Assembly: GCA_006227775.1 (NCBI GenBank)
Contig: SBFV01000377.1
Coordinates: forward strand, 1 to 8,950
Direction: 5' to 3'
Source of the DNA: Gammaproteobacteria bacterium
GTDB lineage: Bacteria > Pseudomonadota > Gammaproteobacteria > Chromatiales > Chromatiaceae
Length of the DNA stretch: 8,950 bases
The notes below the pieces were generated by a model that saw only the letters and a program-made list of their open reading frames with translations, had not been told where the DNA came from and did not search any database. Position 1 is the first letter of the stretch; each line of letters starts with the position of its first letter. Shown here one piece after another: positions 6,212 through 8,950 of the stretch. The translations under genes were made by a program, and so were the position numbers.

Positions 6212-7551
6212 CCATGCGCATCCTGGTCGTTGACGACGAAAAGATCGCTCTGCGTAATCTGGACCACATCCTCAGCCGCGAGGGCTACGAGGTCACCACC
6301 ACCCAGAGCGGCGCCCAGGCCCTGAGCCTGCTCGACAGCCACCCTTTCGACCTGGTGCTCACCGACCTCAAGATGGACAAGGTAGATGGCCTGGAGGTCC
6401 TGCGCCGCTGCAAGGCCCGCTACCCGGACGTGGAAGTCATCCTCCTCACCGCCTTCGCCACCCTGGAGACGGCGGTGACGGCCATGCGCGAAGGGGCCTT
6501 CCATTACATCGCCAAGCCCTTCCGCCTGGAGGAGGTGCGGGGCACCGTCGCCGAGGCTGTGGAAAAGCGTCGCCTCAAGCGCGAGAACCAGGCCCTGCGC
6601 GAACAGCTCGCCGCCATCCAGGGCAAGACCCGGCTGGTGACCCGCGACGGCGCCATGCGCAAGCTACTGGACATGGCGCGACAGATCGCCCCCTCGGGTT
6701 GCAATGTCCTCATCACCGGCGAGTCGGGGACGGGCAAGGAGGTGTTGGCGCGCTTCGTCCACGAACATGGCCCCCATCCCCGGGGCCCCTTCCTGGCCAT
6801 CAACTGCGCCGCTTTCAACGAAGAATTGCTGGGCAACGAGCTCTTCGGCCACGACAAGGGCGCCTTCACCGGCGCCGTCGGCAAGCCCGGTCTGATCGCC
6901 GCGGCGGATGGCGGCACCCTCTTCCTCGACGAGATCTCCGAGATGTCCCCGGCCATGCAGGCCAAGCTGCTCCGCGTCATCCAGGAGCGGGAGGTCCTGC
7001 CCCTGGGCGCCACCCGCCCCCTGCGGGTGGAGGTACGCTTCCTCGCCGCCAGCAACCGCGATCTCAAGGCCTGGGTCGCTGACGGGCGCTTCCGTCAGGA
7101 CCTCTGGTTTCGTCTCAACGTCGTCAACCTCCACCTGCCGCCCCTGGCGGAGCGGCGGGAGGACATCCCCCTGCTTGCCCAGTATTTCCTCGACCGCGCG
7201 GCCCCCCTCATGGGCAAGGATATTCGCGACTTCTCCGAGGAGGCCATGGCCCTGCTCAAGGCCCACCCCTGGCCCGGCAACGTGCGTGAACTGGAAAACG
7301 TCATCGAGCGCGGCGCCGCCCTTTGCCATGGCGACCGCATCGAGGCCGCCCACCTCCCCGAGGAGTTGCGCCAGCTCAGCGTGCGCGCCTTCCGCCCCAA
7401 GGAAGGCCGGGTCCCCACCCTGGAAGAGCAGGAACGCGACTACATCCTCTGGGTGCTGGAGGAGGCCAACGGCAACCAGACCCTCGCCGCCCAGATGCTG
7501 GGCATCGACCGCGTTTCCCTGTGGCGCAAGCTCAAGCGCTATAAGACCTGA
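6208..7551 (+). CDS. Sigma-54-dependent response regulator (NtrC/ZraR family)
   Basis: The 447-residue protein has the standard three-domain layout. The receiver domain (about 1-115) has the acidic pair Asp10/Glu11 region, phosphoacceptor Asp53 in LTDLKMD, Thr81 and Lys103. A charged linker (about 116-140) leads to the AAA+ domain, with Walker A GESGTGKE (171-178), the GAFTGA loop (218-223) that contacts sigma-54, Walker B GTLFLDEI (236-243), and WPGNVRELENVIERG (355-369). A Fis-type helix-turn-helix (about 415-446) contains NQTLAAQMLGIDRVSLWRKL. With all these motifs it should be an active sigma-54 activator when phosphorylated by the kinase encoded just before. ATG 6208 overlaps the kinase stop (ATGA); a second in-frame ATG at 6214 would remove two residues. 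Its targets are not shown by the sequence; the candidate sigma-54 motif at 4514-4529 is the best one visible. Confidence 0.96.
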   Translation: MTMRILVVDDEKIALRNLDHILSREGYEVTTTQSGAQALSLLDSHPFDLVLTDLKMDKVDGLEVLRRCKARYPDVEVILLTAFATLETAVTAMREGAFHYIAKPFRLEEVRGTVAEAVEKRRLKRENQALREQLAAIQGKTRLVTRDGAMRKLLDMARQIAPSGCNVLITGESGTGKEVLARFVHEHGPHPRGPFLAINCAAFNEELLGNELFGHDKGAFTGAVGKPGLIAAADGGTLFLDEISEMSPAMQAKLLRVIQEREVLPLGATRPLRVEVRFLAASNRDLKAWVADGRFRQDLWFRLNVVNLHLPPLAERREDIPLLAQYFLDRAAPLMGKDIRDFSEEAMALLKAHPWPGNVRELENVIERGAALCHGDRIEAAHLPEELRQLSVRAFRPKEGRVPTLEEQERDYILWVLEEANGNQTLAAQMLGIDRVSLWRKLKRYKT

Positions 7552-7576
7552 GGAGCCACTGTCAGGGGATGGGGTG

Positions 7577-7602
7577 GACCCGCGCGAACCATCATGCGGG
7601 TC
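7577..7602. terminator. Hairpin downstream of the response regulator, weak terminator candidate
   Basis: GACCCGC (7577-7583) pairs with GCGGGTC (7596-7602) across a 12-base loop, 25 bases after the regulator stop. There is no T-tract after it, so it may be a Rho-type or attenuating structure, or chance. A smaller dyad, TAACG-ACC-CGTTA (7648-7660), lies just before the next gene's ribosome-binding site. Confidence 0.22.
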
Positions 7603-7676
7603 GCACCACGTCCCGGAAAATGAAGGACTTTGCCGTGACTATCACGCTAACGACCCGTTACGGGAGGATGACCGCA

Positions 7677-8161
7677 ATGAAACGGTACCCAGCCGTCCTT
7701 TCCACCCTGCTTTTGGGCTTCCCCATGTGCGGTTACCAGGCGGAGGAATGGGTGGCCGCCTTTCGTCGGCAGGGGCTTATATCCCTTTGGCCGAACTGGG
7801 GCCGGATCATGAGCAGTGGGGCATGACCACGGAAAAGGGGGTACCGGTCACCCGCGACCGCCCCCGGCAACACATCATGTACGCCGAATCCGCCGCCTTT
7901 GGTGAATATCTGTTGCAAACCTACGGAGCGGCAAAAATGAAGCGATTCTGGGAGCTGTCCTCCGGCGGCCAGCGATCCTGGGCGGAGGCCTTTGGCGCCT
8001 CGCTGCCCCAATTGGAATCGGCGTGGCTCCAGGCCATGGACGCCAAGCCGGCGGATAAGCAACGGATCAGCTACCTGCAGGGGCTGTTTGACCAGAACCC
8101 CCCCCAAGCGTGCACCGTGGCGCAGCGACAGGCGTGGCAAGGGCGGAGGGGGCGGAGATGA
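7677..8161 (+). pseudogene. Frameshifted small exported protein, C-terminus resembling peptidase-MA-like proteins
   Basis: ATG 7677 follows GGGAGG (7662-7667) at 9 bases. The first frame encodes a signal-like N-terminus (MKRYPAVLSTLLLGFPMCG) and then AEEWVAAFRRQGL. A second frame, offset by two bases, continues with IPLAELGPDHEQW and runs to TGA 8159-8161. Removing one AT from the TATAT-like run at 7779-7782 joins them into RRQGLIPLAELGP and a single 160-residue frame, so a 2-bp duplication or sequencing error explains the break. The part YAESAAFGEYLLQTYGAAKM, followed by WAEAFGASLPQLESAW, resembles the region after the active site in peptidase-MA-like (gluzincin) proteins. The HExxH zinc motif is absent, so even the repaired gene is probably a deleted remnant or non-catalytic. 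Family assignment is by eye and tentative. It follows the two-component operon and converges on the YchJ-family gene. Confidence 0.55.
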
Positions 8162-8206
8162 GGTGTCCCGATGCCACCGATGCGCTGGCGCGCCTGGGCC
8201 TGGTCT

Positions 8207-8617
8207 TCAGGTCACCTCCTCCAGGGCATCCAGATACCGCCACTGGCCATTCTCCCGCACGAACCGGCTGGTCTCGGTGAGGCGACGCGCTATGAACCCA
8301 CCGACCCTGTAACGGGCGACGAAGCCGACCTGGCCCTCGGCGTCACCGGCCTTACCCCCTGCCGTGTCGAGAACCTTGAGACCCAGCCAGCGCACCCCTT
8401 CCCGCTCCAGATTCAGCGCGCCGGGGCGCGTGGAGGGGTGCCAGGTCCGCAAGAGGTAATCCTCACGGCGCAAGGTGTAGGCCACGTACCGGGAGCGCAT
8501 CAGTTCCTCGGCGGTCACCGGGACCTGCTCGCCCTCCAGAAAACGTCCACAGCATTCAGCATAGGATTGCGGCAGGCCACAAGGGCAACCGGGCGGGACT
8601 GCGGGTTTGGGGGGCAT
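8207..8617 (-). CDS. ychJ: YchJ-family protein (UPF0225) with SEC-C-like zinc motif
   Basis: The 136-residue protein matches E. coli YchJ along its first 130 residues. It has an N-terminal CPCG...YAECCG cluster (Cys11, Cys13, Cys22, Cys23) likely to bind zinc, then ELMRSRYVAYTLRREDYLLRTWHPS (38-62, read in two parts as ELMRSRYVAY and DYLLRTWHPS), WLGL (77-80), and ETSRFVRENGQWRYLD (115-130). ATG 8617 is supported by GAGGTG seven bases upstream on the minus strand. E. coli YchJ has a second CPCGSGKK...CCG motif at its C-terminus; this protein ends before it, a common shorter form. The function of the family is not established. It is probably cytosolic. It is convergent with the frameshifted gene (45-bp gap) and divergent from the antitoxin gene. 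Confidence 0.93.
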   Translation of the reverse strand: MPPKPAVPPGCPCGLPQSYAECCGRFLEGEQVPVTAEELMRSRYVAYTLRREDYLLRTWHPSTRPGALNLEREGVRWLGLKVLDTAGGKAGDAEGQVGFVARYRVGGFIARRLTETSRFVRENGQWRYLDALEEVT

Positions 8618-8663
8618 GGGGTGTCACCTCGGCGTGATGGCGGTTCGGTTTACAGATGATCAG

Positions 8664-8694
8664 TTTACTCGCGAGCGCGACGTGCCGGTATCAT
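8664..8694 (+). promoter_or_regulatory. Possible vegetative promoter for the antitoxin gene
   Basis: TTTACT (8664-8669) and TATCAT (8689-8694) resemble -35 and -10 elements but with a 19-base spacer, longer than ideal. GTTTAC occurs twice (8648-8653 and 8663-8668), with the palindrome TGATCA (8657-8662) between. MazE-type antitoxins usually bind their own promoter, so these repeats could be the operator. The divergent YchJ-family gene shares this 108-bp region. Confidence 0.25.
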
Positions 8695-8725
8695 GTAACC
8701 GCACATGCAATTAATGGAGGGCACC

Positions 8726-8950
8726 ATGCCATCAATCCACGAAGCGACAGGCAAGGTAGCGCGTCACCGCGAGCGGATGCGCGCGGCGGGGCTACGTCCT
8801 GTTCAGTTTTGGGTGCCGGACACCCGCTCGCCCGAGTTCGCGGCCCAGTTGCGGCAGCAGTGCCAAAACCTCAAGGGCGACCCGGCGGAAGCCGACATTT
8901 TGCGCTTCACCGAAGCGGCGGCCAGGCAGGTTGAAGGTTGGCATGACGCA
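8726..8950 (+). CDS. MazE-family antitoxin (DUF3018), 3' end outside window
   Basis: ATG 8726 follows GGAGG (8716-8720) with ideal spacing of 5 bases, and 75 codons run to the window end without a stop. The sequence KVARHRERMRAAGLRPVQFW, then VPDTRSPEFAAQLRQQ, is the hallmark of the DUF3018 / MazE-like antitoxin family: basic N-terminal helix, RAAGLRPVQ.WVPDTR, and an acidic, Trp-containing end (VEGWHDA). Family members are about 70-85 residues, so the gene is almost complete here. The antitoxin would neutralise a MazF/PemK-type endoribonuclease, whose gene normally follows directly and would lie outside this window. It likely represses its own promoter. Such modules are often mobile, but no mobile element is visible. 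Confidence 0.87.
   Translation, partial: MPSIHEATGKVARHRERMRAAGLRPVQFWVPDTRSPEFAAQLRQQCQNLKGDPAEADILRFTEAAARQVEGWHDA

Noticed and set aside
6908..7676. Plus-strand frame running from inside the response regulator into the frameshifted gene
   Set aside because: The part inside the regulator is Ser/Pro/Arg-rich shadow; only the stretch after about 7780 reads as protein-like, and it belongs to the broken gene.
8171..8659. Plus-strand open frame opposite the YchJ-family gene
   Set aside because: The minus strand carries recognisable YchJ motifs and a ribosome-binding site; the plus frame has no family resemblance.
8656..8934. 92-codon frame covering the antitoxin region in another phase
   Set aside because: The frame starting at 8726 has the ribosome-binding site and the DUF3018 sequence; the other is its shadow.

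Overview
This is a GC-rich window with bacterial gene density. The YchJ-family protein, the NtrC-type two-component pair and the NuoM-like sequences all suggest a proteobacterium. A gammaproteobacterial chemo- or phototrophic sulfur-type autotroph would fit, but that is an inference from gene content; no taxonomic marker is present.

Left part (1-2213, + strand): two tandem genes for NuoM-like proton-translocating membrane subunits (complex I / Mrp antiporter superfamily). The first is cut by the window edge. No nuoN follows, so this does not look like the end of an ordinary nuo operon. Both lack the histidine equivalent to E. coli NuoM His348, and the first also lacks the Glu407 equivalent. 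Facing them on the minus strand (2323-4449) is a SulP-family anion transporter with a C-terminal STAS domain. It carries an unusual insert of about 135 residues, predicted periplasmic, between transmembrane segments. NuoM-like subunits beside a SulP carrier suggest energised anion or inorganic-carbon uptake; the substrate cannot be read from the sequence.

Middle part (4450-7551): a 292-bp divergent intergenic region holds a correctly spaced sigma-54-type -24/-12 motif on the + strand and TTGC/GCAA dyads. It is followed by a membrane histidine kinase and a sigma-54-dependent response regulator whose reading frames overlap by 4 bp. The kinase senses through a short helical periplasmic domain, and the regulator has receiver, AAA+ with GAFTGA, and Fis-type helix-turn-helix domains. 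Position suggests autoregulation and perhaps control of the divergent SulP gene.

Right part (7552-8950): a small exported-protein gene broken by an apparent 2-bp AT duplication, its downstream frame resembling the C-terminal part of peptidase-MA-like proteins; a convergent YchJ-family gene; and, divergent from that, the start of a MazE-family (DUF3018) antitoxin gene that runs off the window end. A toxin gene is expected just beyond.

No rRNA, tRNA, CRISPR array or insertion sequence was seen.
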